Virus record (IMG/VR): IMGVR_UViG_3300036770_004813
Location: 1-64,000 of that record
DNA: 64,000 bases
Strand: one strand, 5' to 3'
Source of the DNA: a virus
In this document: positions 23,662-32,076 of the stretch, one piece after another
How the letters are laid out: each line of letters opens with the position of its first letter
Numbering within the stretch: the first letter of the stretch is position 1
Notes under the pieces: model-generated
The model's input: the letters and a program-made list of their open reading frames with translations, nothing else
Database searches by the model: none
What the model was told of the DNA's origin: nothing
Position numbers and translations under genes: made by a program

Positions 23662-26600
23662 TCAGAGCCCCTGCAGCGTGCGAATCAAGCCCGCATTTGA
23701 TGGCGTGCGAACGTTTACGTTCCAATCTTTCCCGGCCAGAGTATCAATCGACTTTTGCAGCTTGCCAAGCTCAAGGGACTGCTTCCGCATGGCTAGCAAC
23801 ATGTTCCCATTCATATTCATGCTCACCGCCTGCGAAACCTGCTCCACGCGGGTCAGTGATCTCTTGCTGCGTTGCGGCACGCCAGGATGGGGTGGCAGTG
23901 CCCCGGCTTCCATCAACTGTTGTGAGAGCCCAGCGGGTAGCACGATGCCTCTTGCAGGAGGGCTCCAGGTGCCATAGGCCGGCTTATGGATCCATGAGAT
24001 GGTGCCGGTGGCTGATAGGAAGCTCTCCATGCCAAGCTCGTTCACCGTATAGGCAAAGCGTGGATCAACGGGGCCACCAGCAAAGCGGCCTCCTAGGTTG
24101 ATTAGTTCTGCATTCATTCGATTGCGCCTGGCCTGCTGATTCATGCTTAGGGTTTGCCTTTCTATTCTGTTTTGATCAACAAGGATTTTATATCTATCTT
24201 CCTCAAGTTTAACTCTTTCTTCAGCGAGCTTTATTCCTCCCCGCTGTAGCTTTATTTGTTCATCTAGCCCCTTGCGCTGATCGCTTGTAAGGTTGGGATC
24301 CTTTCGCTTTACTTGCAATTCAATTAGCAACTGACGTTGCTTGTCAACGTTATATTTAGCGTCCATGATCCGCGCCTGCTGATCAATTAAAGCCATGCGC
24401 TGCTTAAGATTCAGCGCTCTCCATTCGCCCGCTTCGACTTCCTCAAGGCCCTCAATCTCAGCTTTTTTGGCCGCAATTGCAATTCTCTTTCCCTCTTCCT
24501 TTAGTCGATTTACTCGCTCCTCTTGACTTGCTATATCGCTCTTAGATGCCCCGCTCCCAGCTCTTTGCATTTGGGCAAGTCGAGCCTCTGCATTCATCAC
24601 GGCACGATTGTTATATGCGCCTTCTAGTGCAAACTCTGATTGGATCAGCTCATTTCGTGCCCTTGTGTACTCAAGCAAGGCTTGCGCATATTGCAAGGCC
24701 GCTTCATAGGAAGACTTGAGGTTGTCACCAGCCTGCTTATTCAGGTCAACCTCTTGACCGATCAATTCAAGTTTCTGCCTCTGCAGCTCTACTTCTTCTA
24801 CGGCTTTATCATAAGAGTTTTGTGCTACAGCCATCTTATTGTCCGATAGGTTCTTATCTATTCCTGCAATCTCTTGCCGAAGCCTTAGCGCCTCTTGTGA
24901 TGTCTGATCACCGATCCCTCCTAGCTCCCGCTCCTTGACTGCCTTCTCCCGCTCCAGTGCAACACGCTGCAAGTACAAAATCTCATTGTCATACTGATTC
25001 TTGGTGATTGCACCCGCAGCCCTTAATTTAGTCAGATACGCTTCATATTCAACCTTTGCCGTACCAATTAGGCTGATCTCATTTTCTAGCGATTCCTCGC
25101 GCTGCTCAACTTGAACATTAGCCACATCACGGTCTATCGTTGCAATCTCATTGCGTAACTCAAGGCCTCGTCCTGTATTTTGATTGGCAACAGGAATGGC
25201 GGCAAGTTCCTTTAGCTTGAGTTGCTTTTCCTTCTCTAGTGTTATCAGCTTTTGCTGTCTCAGCTCTTCTGCGGCTTGTGACTTAGTTTTGGTTCCTGCA
25301 GCAATTTCCTTAGCAATACGGGCCTCGGTTTCAGCAGACTGCGTTTTGAGAATTGCCGCCCTTTGGGCTTCTGTCAGAACGTTATCTTTGGCGATCGCAG
25401 CGCCCTTAGCCTGGCTTCCAATCAGCTCTTTTTGATTCCTGGCCTGGAGCAGAATCAACCGCTCCATTTCCTTGTCTAGGTTATTCATCTCTTCTTCACT
25501 TGCATTTCGCCTCACTGCATCAAATTTCTTTTTGGTTACTTCATCTATCTTCTCCTTGATGTCTTTCTGTTCAAGCTCTAGCCGTAGCTTAAGTTTCTTG
25601 TCATCTAATCGCTTTTGCAGCTCAGCAATCTGCTTATCAATCTGCTCACGTTCAGCCGTTGCCGTAAGGGGCAGGTTGACTTGTGTTTTCATCAGCTCAA
25701 AGATTTGATCAGACAATGCCCTCAGCTCCTTGCCACCCTCCCGCAGCGGCTCACTAAAGCTGTCCAGCCCTTGACCACTCTGCACAGCCCGTAGGAACTC
25801 CTCCCAGCCCTTAGCCGCTGCCGCCTGTGCTTCTGCTGCTGCCTTTCCGCCACCTTCTGCAGTCTTCTTGGCTTTCTCGCTTAGCTGATCATATTTTTTC
25901 TCAGCCTGATCAATTTCAATACTTAGCGCCAGTGGTTCAGATAGGCTAGCTTTCTTAGCCTCAAGTTCAGCCAACCTCTTCTCTGCTGCGTCTGTACTAA
26001 TGCCCATCTCCTGCTGATCGGCAATCATCTTTTTCGTGGAATCAATCTCACTCTGTAGATTCTCTTGCTCCTTTGATAGCTCCTCTGTTGCCTGCCCTGA
26101 TTCTTGAATCATGCCGTTCAATAGGGCGTAGGTCCCGGCGGCTGCTGTTGCAGCAAGGGCAACTTTTGCTAGACCAAGTTTGCCGCCTGTTAGCACAGCC
26201 AAAGCCGCCTGAGCACCGGCCAGAAGGGTTGTAGATTTCCTGAATGCGTCATAAGCCTGAATGATCCTAGTGATTATTGCCACAACACCAGCCATTCCAT
26301 ACTGAATCGTATTTAAGGCAGCCTGGGCGATCGTTTGCCCTTTGGTTGCAATCGTCCATGCCTTCACGCTGGCCACAATGTATTGAATGATTGTCGCAAT
26401 GCCAGCCAGCTTAGAAACGCTGGCAATGCCGATAAATGTTAAATACGCCGCGCTAAGTGCTCCAATCGTTACGATAAGCTGCTTAGTTGTAGCGTCTACA
26501 TTCTTAAACTGCCCTGTCATCAGGCCAACGGCTACGCCTATCCCGAGGATGACGGCAGTGGAAGCCGCAAAGGGGCCAACGATTGCGGCGGCGGCTCCCA

Positions 26601-28161
26601 TGACTGCATTTTTTATCGCAACAAAACCCACCTGAGCCAGGGTTAGCTTTAGTGCAGCCATCCCAACGCTTGCTGCTGCTGCCGCTGCACCCATGCCAAT
26701 GAGCAGGCTTGCTGTCACCTTCACAGGCTCAGGAAGCTCAGATATTGCCCCAACTACCTGATTTGCAATGCCAAGCAATGGGCGAAGTGCAGTGGCAAAC
26801 GTTTGCCCTACCTTGTTCCCAAGGCTATCTATCGTGCCCTGAAGCTGCTGCAATTCAAGGCCGAAACCTGCCATTGCATTTCGAGCTTCATCCGTTGCGC
26901 CAGTGCTATTCCTGATGTCAGAAAACATCTTTGTGATAGCAGTTGTGGTCTGATTAGTGATGGCAAGAATCTTGTTTCCCGCCTGATCACCAAACAGAAT
27001 GTTTGCAAGTTGAACCTGATCACCTTGGCTCAGTTGCTCCAGGCTGCCTTTTAGCTTGAGGAAAACCTGATCTAATGGCAGCAGCTTGCCTTGGGTATCA
27101 ATGATGGAGATACCCAGCTTTTGCATAACGGCCTGCAATCGTTCCTGTCCCTGGGAGAGGCCTAGCACCTCGGGAGATGCCCCACCCGCCGCCTGCTGCA
27201 ATTTGGTCAGGGCCTCCCTTAGGCCCGTGCCCGCCACGCTGCCTTGAATGCCTGCGTTGGCCATGAGGCCCGTTGCTGCCGCCACATCCTCTAGGCTCAC
27301 CCCAAGGGCCTTGGCGATCGGTGCGGTGTATTCAAACGTATATCCCAGGCCCTCAATGCTGGCGTTACTGCTGTTCGCCGTGTTGGTCAGAATATCTACA
27401 ACATCCGCAGTCTTTTCTACATCTAACCCGAAGCCTCTCAGTGTATTGCCGACAATATCCCCGAACTGTTGAAAGCCGGTCCCTGTTGCCTCAGCACCTC
27501 GAACAACTCCAGGCAATGCCGCCTCGACTTCCTTAACACTAAAACCAGCTCTAACAAGGCTGGTGGCAAGCTCTGCCACCTGTTTGCCCGTGCCAGCAGC
27601 GTCAATGCCAACCTTCTCTACAACAGCGCTCAGCCGTTCATAGCCTCCAGTTTCACCCGCAGCCGCAGCAGCTAAACGCAGCTCACCATCTAGCTCAATG
27701 AAGCCCGACACCATGCCCTTAAGGCTGCCCAGGGCCGAGCCGAGCCCATTGGTGAGCGTATTGGCGAGGCTAAAGGCGACGCCTTGAACCGCACCCTCCA
27801 GCAGGTTGAAACTTGATGTGCTTTGGCGAGCCGTAGCCTGTACGGCACTCTTAAAAGCATCGACTGCCTTCCTGGCCTCATCTAGCCCCTTGACCGTCTT
27901 GCCAATGGATGCCAAGGCCTGGGGCGGAACAATGTCACCCTTGACCGTCTCAAACTGCAGTTTCTGACGGTTGAACCTCAGCCCAGCTTCCTTGGCTGCC
28001 TTATCTGCCGCGCTGACTAGATCATCAAAGGCCTTCCTGGTGCCCTCGTTAAGCCCCTTGCCGAAGTCCCTACCCGCTAGGCCACCAGCTCTCTCTAGTT
28101 CCTTGGCGACGTCAGCGACGTTTTCCAGCAGAAACCCTAGTGAAACCTGAAGATCCGCCAC
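23662..28161 (-). CDS. Tail tape measure protein (TP901 type)
   Basis: 1499 aa, GTG start at 28161. Residues about 130-450 carry the TP901-type tape measure core (GKQVAELATSLVRAGFSVKE, GLMANAGIQGSVAGTGLREA, NILFGDQAGNKILAI). Several hydrophobic helices lie at about 485-690 and a very long coiled coil at about 690-1350. The ruler length would suggest a tail of about 200 nm at 1.5 Angstrom per residue, which is an estimate from helix geometry. Motif GGGAAAACT is 21 nt before the start. Confidence 0.9.
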   Translation of the reverse strand: MADLQVSLGFLLENVADVAKELERAGGLAGRDFGKGLNEGTRKAFDDLVSAADKAAKEAGLRFNRQKLQFETVKGDIVPPQALASIGKTVKGLDEARKAVDAFKSAVQATARQSTSSFNLLEGAVQGVAFSLANTLTNGLGSALGSLKGMVSGFIELDGELRLAAAAAGETGGYERLSAVVEKVGIDAAGTGKQVAELATSLVRAGFSVKEVEAALPGVVRGAEATGTGFQQFGDIVGNTLRGFGLDVEKTADVVDILTNTANSSNASIEGLGYTFEYTAPIAKALGVSLEDVAAATGLMANAGIQGSVAGTGLREALTKLQQAAGGASPEVLGLSQGQERLQAVMQKLGISIIDTQGKLLPLDQVFLKLKGSLEQLSQGDQVQLANILFGDQAGNKILAITNQTTTAITKMFSDIRNSTGATDEARNAMAGFGLELQQLQGTIDSLGNKVGQTFATALRPLLGIANQVVGAISELPEPVKVTASLLIGMGAAAAAASVGMAALKLTLAQVGFVAIKNAVMGAAAAIVGPFAASTAVILGIGVAVGLMTGQFKNVDATTKQLIVTIGALSAAYLTFIGIASVSKLAGIATIIQYIVASVKAWTIATKGQTIAQAALNTIQYGMAGVVAIITRIIQAYDAFRKSTTLLAGAQAALAVLTGGKLGLAKVALAATAAAGTYALLNGMIQESGQATEELSKEQENLQSEIDSTKKMIADQQEMGISTDAAEKRLAELEAKKASLSEPLALSIEIDQAEKKYDQLSEKAKKTAEGGGKAAAEAQAAAAKGWEEFLRAVQSGQGLDSFSEPLREGGKELRALSDQIFELMKTQVNLPLTATAEREQIDKQIAELQKRLDDKKLKLRLELEQKDIKEKIDEVTKKKFDAVRRNASEEEMNNLDKEMERLILLQARNQKELIGSQAKGAAIAKDNVLTEAQRAAILKTQSAETEARIAKEIAAGTKTKSQAAEELRQQKLITLEKEKQLKLKELAAIPVANQNTGRGLELRNEIATIDRDVANVQVEQREESLENEISLIGTAKVEYEAYLTKLRAAGAITKNQYDNEILYLQRVALEREKAVKERELGGIGDQTSQEALRLRQEIAGIDKNLSDNKMAVAQNSYDKAVEEVELQRQKLELIGQEVDLNKQAGDNLKSSYEAALQYAQALLEYTRARNELIQSEFALEGAYNNRAVMNAEARLAQMQRAGSGASKSDIASQEERVNRLKEEGKRIAIAAKKAEIEGLEEVEAGEWRALNLKQRMALIDQQARIMDAKYNVDKQRQLLIELQVKRKDPNLTSDQRKGLDEQIKLQRGGIKLAEERVKLEEDRYKILVDQNRIERQTLSMNQQARRNRMNAELINLGGRFAGGPVDPRFAYTVNELGMESFLSATGTISWIHKPAYGTWSPPARGIVLPAGLSQQLMEAGALPPHPGVPQRSKRSLTRVEQVSQAVSMNMNGNMLLAMRKQSLELGKLQKSIDTLAGKDWNVNVRTPSNAGLIRTLQGL

Positions 28162-28182
28162 CTATTGCCTGTCGCTAAAATC

Positions 28183-28191
28183 AGTTTTCCC
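28183..28191 (-). promoter_or_regulatory. Late start-associated motif GGGAAAACT
   Basis: 21 nt before the tape measure GTG; it lies in the 41-nt gap shared with the divergent thyX gene. Confidence 0.7.
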
Positions 28192-28202
28192 GGTTCCCCT
28201 GA

Positions 28203-28922
28203 ATGGATCCTCGCTTTAAGGTTGAACTGATCGCACAGACACCCAACCCACAACAGGTGATCTGGGCTGCCATGCACCAGGATTACAGCGAGCATTTTGT
28301 GGCCCATGAGGAGCGGCCCGATGAGACGACAGCCGGTGAGATATGCGTTAAGAGGCTACTTGCTGGGGAACGTGGGCACTTCGGCCCCCTAGAGAACGTC
28401 CATATTGTTCTAAACGTAGGCTGGTTTCCGCACTCTGTAATGCAGCAGGCAAGGACTCACAGGGTAGGAGTGAGTTTTGATGTGCAAAGCATGAGATATA
28501 CGGGACAACGAATCTGCGATGCTGCAGAGGGAAGGCTAGAGATTGAAGATGTATTCTACCTTCGGCCTGTTGGTGATTATGCAGATCGTCAGGGCAAAAA
28601 GTACACCTATACCGCAGAGCAGCGAGCGATCGACCTAAACACCTGCCACCTTGCCGCCGAGCGTTATCGGGATTTGATGGCAGCCGGGTTTGCGGAGGAG
28701 CACGCTCGCGGCATCCTGCCCTTCGACTACCGGCAACATTTCGTGGTGAGTTTCAGCCTGCGGGCCTTCCTGCACTTCCTAGACCTACGGGCGAAGCTCG
28801 ATGCACAGGAGGAGATCCGCGCCCTATGTGATCTGATGTGGCCCCACCTGCAGGCATGGGTGCCAGAGATCGCGGCATGGTACGAAAAGACCCGGCTTCA
28901 TAGGGCACGGCTGGCACCCTAG
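28203..28922 (+). CDS. thyX: Flavin-dependent thymidylate synthase ThyX
   Basis: 239 aa. The ThyX motif is seen at about residues 83-100 (RTHRVGVSFDVQSMRYTGQR, with His-Arg, Ser and the final Arg-Tyr); GHFGPLEN upstream and FLHFLDLRA near the C-terminus also fit. It methylates dUMP with methylenetetrahydrofolate, NADPH and FAD. It is transcribed against the late operon, between tape measure and a tail gene. With Dcd (48.9 kb) it would raise dTMP supply during infection. Confidence 0.9.
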   Translation: MDPRFKVELIAQTPNPQQVIWAAMHQDYSEHFVAHEERPDETTAGEICVKRLLAGERGHFGPLENVHIVLNVGWFPHSVMQQARTHRVGVSFDVQSMRYTGQRICDAAEGRLEIEDVFYLRPVGDYADRQGKKYTYTAEQRAIDLNTCHLAAERYRDLMAAGFAEEHARGILPFDYRQHFVVSFSLRAFLHFLDLRAKLDAQEEIRALCDLMWPHLQAWVPEIAAWYEKTRLHRARLAP

Positions 28923-29347
28923 GCAGGTTGCAACACAGCCACCGGGCAGGTCCAAGTGATCGTGTGCTGCTGTAAGCCGGTGGTGAGCCCATCAATGGTC
29001 ACGTCTGCCGCATTGGCCCCTGGCAGCAGTTGCAAGATTCGATCAATCACGGCCTGATGGTTCAGCGTCCCGGTTGCAGGCTCCCACTGCGTCACGGTGA
29101 TGCGATAGGTGGGCCGCACGTCAACTTCCCCGGTCTCTGCGGGCCTTGAGGCTGTGCCCATAGGTGAGCGCCAGACAACCACCTCAACGCCTTCAGGAAC
29201 TGCCGTGGGTTCAATCGCCTCCGATGGCCAGAAGTGCGCCAGGGCTGGCCTGGTGCTAGTGCCGATGCGATGCACACCGATCAGGCCCATCAAAGTGGTG
29301 TCACCCTCCAGTAGGTCGAAGATAGCCAGGCTTGTGGTGGGCAGCAT
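28919..29347 (-). CDS. Probable tail terminator / neck protein
   Basis: 142 aa with the style of phage tail-completion proteins: LAIFDLLEGDTTLMGLIGVH, then ALAHFWPSEAIEPTAVPEGV, VRPTYRITVTQWEP and a closing strand HTITWTCPVAVLQP. It is separated from the other neck genes by a plus-strand island. Overlaps thyX convergently by 4 nt. Confidence 0.6.
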   Translation of the reverse strand: MLPTTSLAIFDLLEGDTTLMGLIGVHRIGTSTRPALAHFWPSEAIEPTAVPEGVEVVVWRSPMGTASRPAETGEVDVRPTYRITVTQWEPATGTLNHQAVIDRILQLLPGANAADVTIDGLTTGLQQHTITWTCPVAVLQPA

Positions 29348-29367
29348 TGTGGATCTGTACTGGGACT

Positions 29368-29376
29368 GGGAAAACT
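29368..29376 (+). promoter_or_regulatory. Plus-strand copy of GGGAAAACT
   Basis: 37 nt before the ATG at 29414, inside the gap between divergent genes. Followed by CTAACTGTCCAGACCC; the phrase GTCCAGA also recurs near 4520 and 56825. Confidence 0.4.
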
Positions 29377-29413
29377 CTAACTGTCCAGACCCACACTAAG
29401 GTATCCTTACGGC

Positions 29414-29632
29414 ATGCCAGCGACGCCCAGCGACATTCCAGCCGTACCCGATTGGGAGCCAATGCAGCTCTCAGTAGGGCAACAGTTTGAGATTGAGCGG
29501 CATAGCCGGCTTTTGGATGAAGTTGAAGACGTGAAAACCCTGCGAAACCTGGCGAAACAACTACTCCACTTGTGGGTAGGACAAAAGGCCGCAACTAACT
29601 GGGTCATGTCACAGGGAGGCCTGAGACGATGA
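29414..29632 (+). CDS. Small helical protein, distantly NblA-like
   Basis: 72 aa. After a Pro-rich start it has LSVGQQFEIERHSRLLDEVE and LRNLAKQLLHLWVGQKAATN, two helices with spacing reminiscent of NblA/Ycf18, the small protein that targets phycobilisomes for breakdown and is carried by some freshwater cyanophages. The resemblance is by eye and weak. It heads the lysis island (ATGA-coupled to the next gene). Confidence 0.5.
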   Translation: MPATPSDIPAVPDWEPMQLSVGQQFEIERHSRLLDEVEDVKTLRNLAKQLLHLWVGQKAATNWVMSQGGLRR

Positions 29633-29793
29633 CCTGCGGTTGGGTGCGCCTGATCTGTGAGGAACCTCAATCCCCGCCAGCAGGACAGGAAGGGCAGCCC
29701 GTCGTTATTGATGTCCAGCCTGAAATCGTTGACCGGACGCTTGAGCGGCTTCAGGCCAACGGTTGGCAAGTTATCTCCCAATGGAACCTATGA
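29629..29793 (+). CDS. Small unknown protein
   Basis: 54 aa, ATGA overlaps at both ends (MTCGWVRLICEEPQSPP..., ending ANGWQVISQWNL). Part of the lysis island; no function seen. Confidence 0.55.
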   Translation: MTCGWVRLICEEPQSPPAGQEGQPVVIDVQPEIVDRTLERLQANGWQVISQWNL

Positions 29794-30863
29794 GCACCAC
29801 TAGCCCCGCATGGCTTAACCATGCCCGCCTCATTGTCTCCGAGTTTGAAGGTTGTAGCCTCATCTCCTATCCCGATCCTGGCAGCGGAGCTGATCCGTGG
29901 ACTATTGGGTGGGGTCACACAGGCCCTGGCATCAAACAGAACACCCGTATCAGCCAGGCCATGGCTGATGGCTTTCTGATCATTGATCTAAAAGAGATGG
30001 CGGATCATCTCTTCACGATCCTCCCGCAGGCTGCCGACTATTCCCCTCAGCAGCAAGCCGCGCTGGTTTCCTTTGTCTACAGCATTGGCCCTGGTGCCCT
30101 CGCGGAATCCACCCTTAAGGAACGGCTCGATAACGGCGAAGATCCTCTGACGGTCGTATCTGAAGAGCTGCCACGGTGGAACAAGGCCAGCGGAAAGGTG
30201 CTGGCAGGCCTGACCCGTCGCCGCAAGGCTGAGGTCGAACTTTTCAAAAAGGGCACAGTCCCTGTCAAGACCGCCACCACGGAGCCCACAAGCAAACAAG
30301 AGGCCGCACCCCAGGCCCCACCCCCACCCGCGCCCGTCTGGCCCGCTGGCATGGTTGGCCCCAAGAAAAGGCCAGACCTTAAGCCCGGTGATCACCACAT
30401 CCTTGCCAATGACATAGCCGAGGTGATGACGGCCTTCACCCATGACGGCAAAAAGCTCTGGCAGATTCCCTGTCTCTGCCGTGGGCAAGGCAAAGAAGCT
30501 GAATGGTCCCGCACTGGGGAAGACACGCCACCCGGTCTATACCTTGTAGGCAAGGTCTACCGGGACTATGAAGATGATCCATCAGAGACCTTCTCTGCCG
30601 ATCGTCGCGCCTATGGCTGGTACAGCTTCGACCTCATCGGGCAGGAAGGGCAGGAGGGGCCAGACAGTAAGCCGTATCGGGATGGGATCATGATTCATGG
30701 TGGCGGCAGTGCCTGCGGCTGGCCCGGTGCATGGGAGCCTCGGCAGCCACTGCACAGCACCCTAGGCTGTATCAGGCTTCATAACCAGGACTTGAAAGAG
30801 CGCCTGCTGCCCCTGCTAGGCCTTGGGCGGATCTGGGTTTCAGTGTTGCAGGAGGCAAAATGA
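29790..30863 (+). CDS. Two-domain endolysin: GH24 muramidase plus YkuD-like domain
   Basis: 357 aa from ATG 29790 (ATGA overlap; ATG 29781 is an alternative). Residues about 10-150 are a T4/P21-type lysozyme: Glu20 (SEFEG), Asp29 (YPDPG) and the TIGWGHT loop. A Pro/Ala linker (about 170-190) leads to a C-terminal domain with IMIHGGG (His303) and STLGCIRLH (Cys327), the signature of L,D-transpeptidase (YkuD) folds. No signal peptide, so export needs a holin. The second domain may cut or remodel peptidoglycan stem peptides. Confidence 0.85.
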   Translation: MSTTSPAWLNHARLIVSEFEGCSLISYPDPGSGADPWTIGWGHTGPGIKQNTRISQAMADGFLIIDLKEMADHLFTILPQAADYSPQQQAALVSFVYSIGPGALAESTLKERLDNGEDPLTVVSEELPRWNKASGKVLAGLTRRRKAEVELFKKGTVPVKTATTEPTSKQEAAPQAPPPPAPVWPAGMVGPKKRPDLKPGDHHILANDIAEVMTAFTHDGKKLWQIPCLCRGQGKEAEWSRTGEDTPPGLYLVGKVYRDYEDDPSETFSADRRAYGWYSFDLIGQEGQEGPDSKPYRDGIMIHGGGSACGWPGAWEPRQPLHSTLGCIRLHNQDLKERLLPLLGLGRIWVSVLQEAK

Positions 30864-31207
30864 GGCGGGATCTACCTGTTGAACACGTTCGGCTAATTCT
30901 TACCTCTGCCGAAGGTCACACACAGCTAGGAAAAAAACTTGGCTGCTCACGCGAACTCGTCAGGCAAATACGGAATGGAACACTCTATAAAGAGGTTCTC
31001 CCAGATATTCCACGCAGGGAATACAGGATGGCGCTCTGTCATAACTGCCATTTCTACGACCACAAAAGAAAGGCTTGTGATCTTGGCTTTCCTGAGGCCG
31101 AAAATGATGTCAACCTTCCAGGTTATGACTTCAGGGAAACAGGCCTGAACTATGCCAAGCGCTGTGCAACCTACCTCCCAGCAACAGAACAGGCAGCCGT
31201 AGCGTAG
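30860..31207 (+). CDS. HTH protein with cysteine-rich C-terminal motif
   Basis: 115 aa. Residues about 15-45 (EGHTQLGKKLGCSRELVRQI) form a helix-turn-helix, followed by CHNCHFYDHKRKACDLGFPE and a further Cys, a possible metal-binding site. ATGA-coupled to the endolysin and followed by a strong terminator. Confidence 0.65.
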   Translation: MRRDLPVEHVRLILTSAEGHTQLGKKLGCSRELVRQIRNGTLYKEVLPDIPRREYRMALCHNCHFYDHKRKACDLGFPEAENDVNLPGYDFRETGLNYAKRCATYLPATEQAAVA

Positions 31208-31263
31208 CCCCTATCAGGACAGGCAACAGTGCTACAGTGCAGGGGTGGACTTCGGGTAAGGGG

Positions 31264-31297
31264 CCCAGGGGATTAAGGCACCCTGGGTCTTTTTTTT
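31264..31297 (+). terminator. Terminator of the lysis island
   Basis: CCCAGGG (31264-31270) pairs with CCCTGGG (31281-31287), followed by TCTTTTTTTTT. Confidence 0.85.
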
Positions 31298-31315
31298 GTT
31301 TGCTGTGTCCTAAAT

Positions 31316-31355
31316 ACAGACGTGTTCGCAAAAGATACGGACGTGTCCGAAAATG
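31316..31355. repeat. Tandem 20-bp operator-like repeat
   Basis: Two units, ACAGACGTGTTCGCAAAAGA and TACGGACGTGTCCGAAAATG, share ACRGACGTGTYCG plus an A run; the second is itself near-palindromic (CGGACGTGTCCG). They lie between two facing terminators. Confidence 0.55.
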
Positions 31356-31360
31356 TCCGT

Positions 31361-31389
31361 AAAGCAAAAAGCCCAGGACTAGCCTGGGC
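31361..31389 (-). terminator. Terminator after the major tail protein gene
   Basis: GCCCAGG/CCTGGGC stem (31371-31377 with 31383-31389), then TTTTTGCTTT on the minus strand. Confidence 0.85.
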
Positions 31390-31411
31390 CATTTGATCTC
31401 TACCCGATGGA

Positions 31412-32038
31412 TCAGGCGTTATCGAAGATGGTGTAGACCTCGCCCAGTACGTTCATGGTGAAACCGTACTTAGTCAGTGCACCGGCATCGCCCTCTTCAG
31501 ACTTGCTCGCCAGGCGGCCATAGCAGAGCTTTTTCTCAGTCGTTCCACCAGGGCCAACCCGCAGCCACTTAAAGCCGAGGTTCTGAGAAACGGAATACTC
31601 CTGAAGAACCGTGAGCACCTTGTGATCTACGGACTTGTGGACCGTCATCCCCTTGTACGCAATGCTGTGGGTATTGCTCACACCAACGGTGATGGTGGCG
31701 CCACGATTGACAGCATCATGGGTGATAACTGTTTCATCGTTGGTCTGCGAGCTGAGGGGGGAGCCCGTGACGTTCAGCAGTTGGATCGGGTCGCCGGTTC
31801 CATCCAATGGATAAGCGGTGGTCCCGATTGTTAATTCCAGAAGGCCTGATGTGGCATTGATGTCGGTGGAAACAACGGCATTCCCGCTGATTGCTGCCGA
31901 TGCATCCAGCCACGCAGTAAGGGCCGTGCCGCCTGCTGCAGCGGTCTGGGCATCTTCCAACACGATCTCATTCATGAACATCGGCACGAGGTAGTGTTGA
32001 ATCGAGACCTGCGCTGTGTAAGCAACAGTGGTAGTCAT
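31412..32038 (-). CDS. Major tail (tube) protein
   Basis: 208 aa, beta-rich, placed next to the tail chaperone pair and followed by a terminator, as expected for an abundantly made tail tube subunit. Features include TTVAYTAQVSIQHYLVPMFM at the start and TKYGFTMNVLGEVYTIFD at the end. Motif GGGAAAACT is 26 nt before the ATG. Assigned by position and composition; no catalytic motif. Confidence 0.65.
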   Translation of the reverse strand: MTTTVAYTAQVSIQHYLVPMFMNEIVLEDAQTAAAGGTALTAWLDASAAISGNAVVSTDINATSGLLELTIGTTAYPLDGTGDPIQLLNVTGSPLSSQTNDETVITHDAVNRGATITVGVSNTHSIAYKGMTVHKSVDHKVLTVLQEYSVSQNLGFKWLRVGPGGTTEKKLCYGRLASKSEEGDAGALTKYGFTMNVLGEVYTIFDNA

Positions 32039-32064
32039 GGTCCGTTGAATTTGTTTCTACCGTC

Positions 32065-32073
32065 AGTTTTCCC
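32065..32073 (-). promoter_or_regulatory. Late start-associated motif GGGAAAACT
   Basis: Between the tail chaperone extension and the major tail gene, 26 nt before the ATG at 32038. Confidence 0.7.
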
Positions 32074-32076
32074 GGC

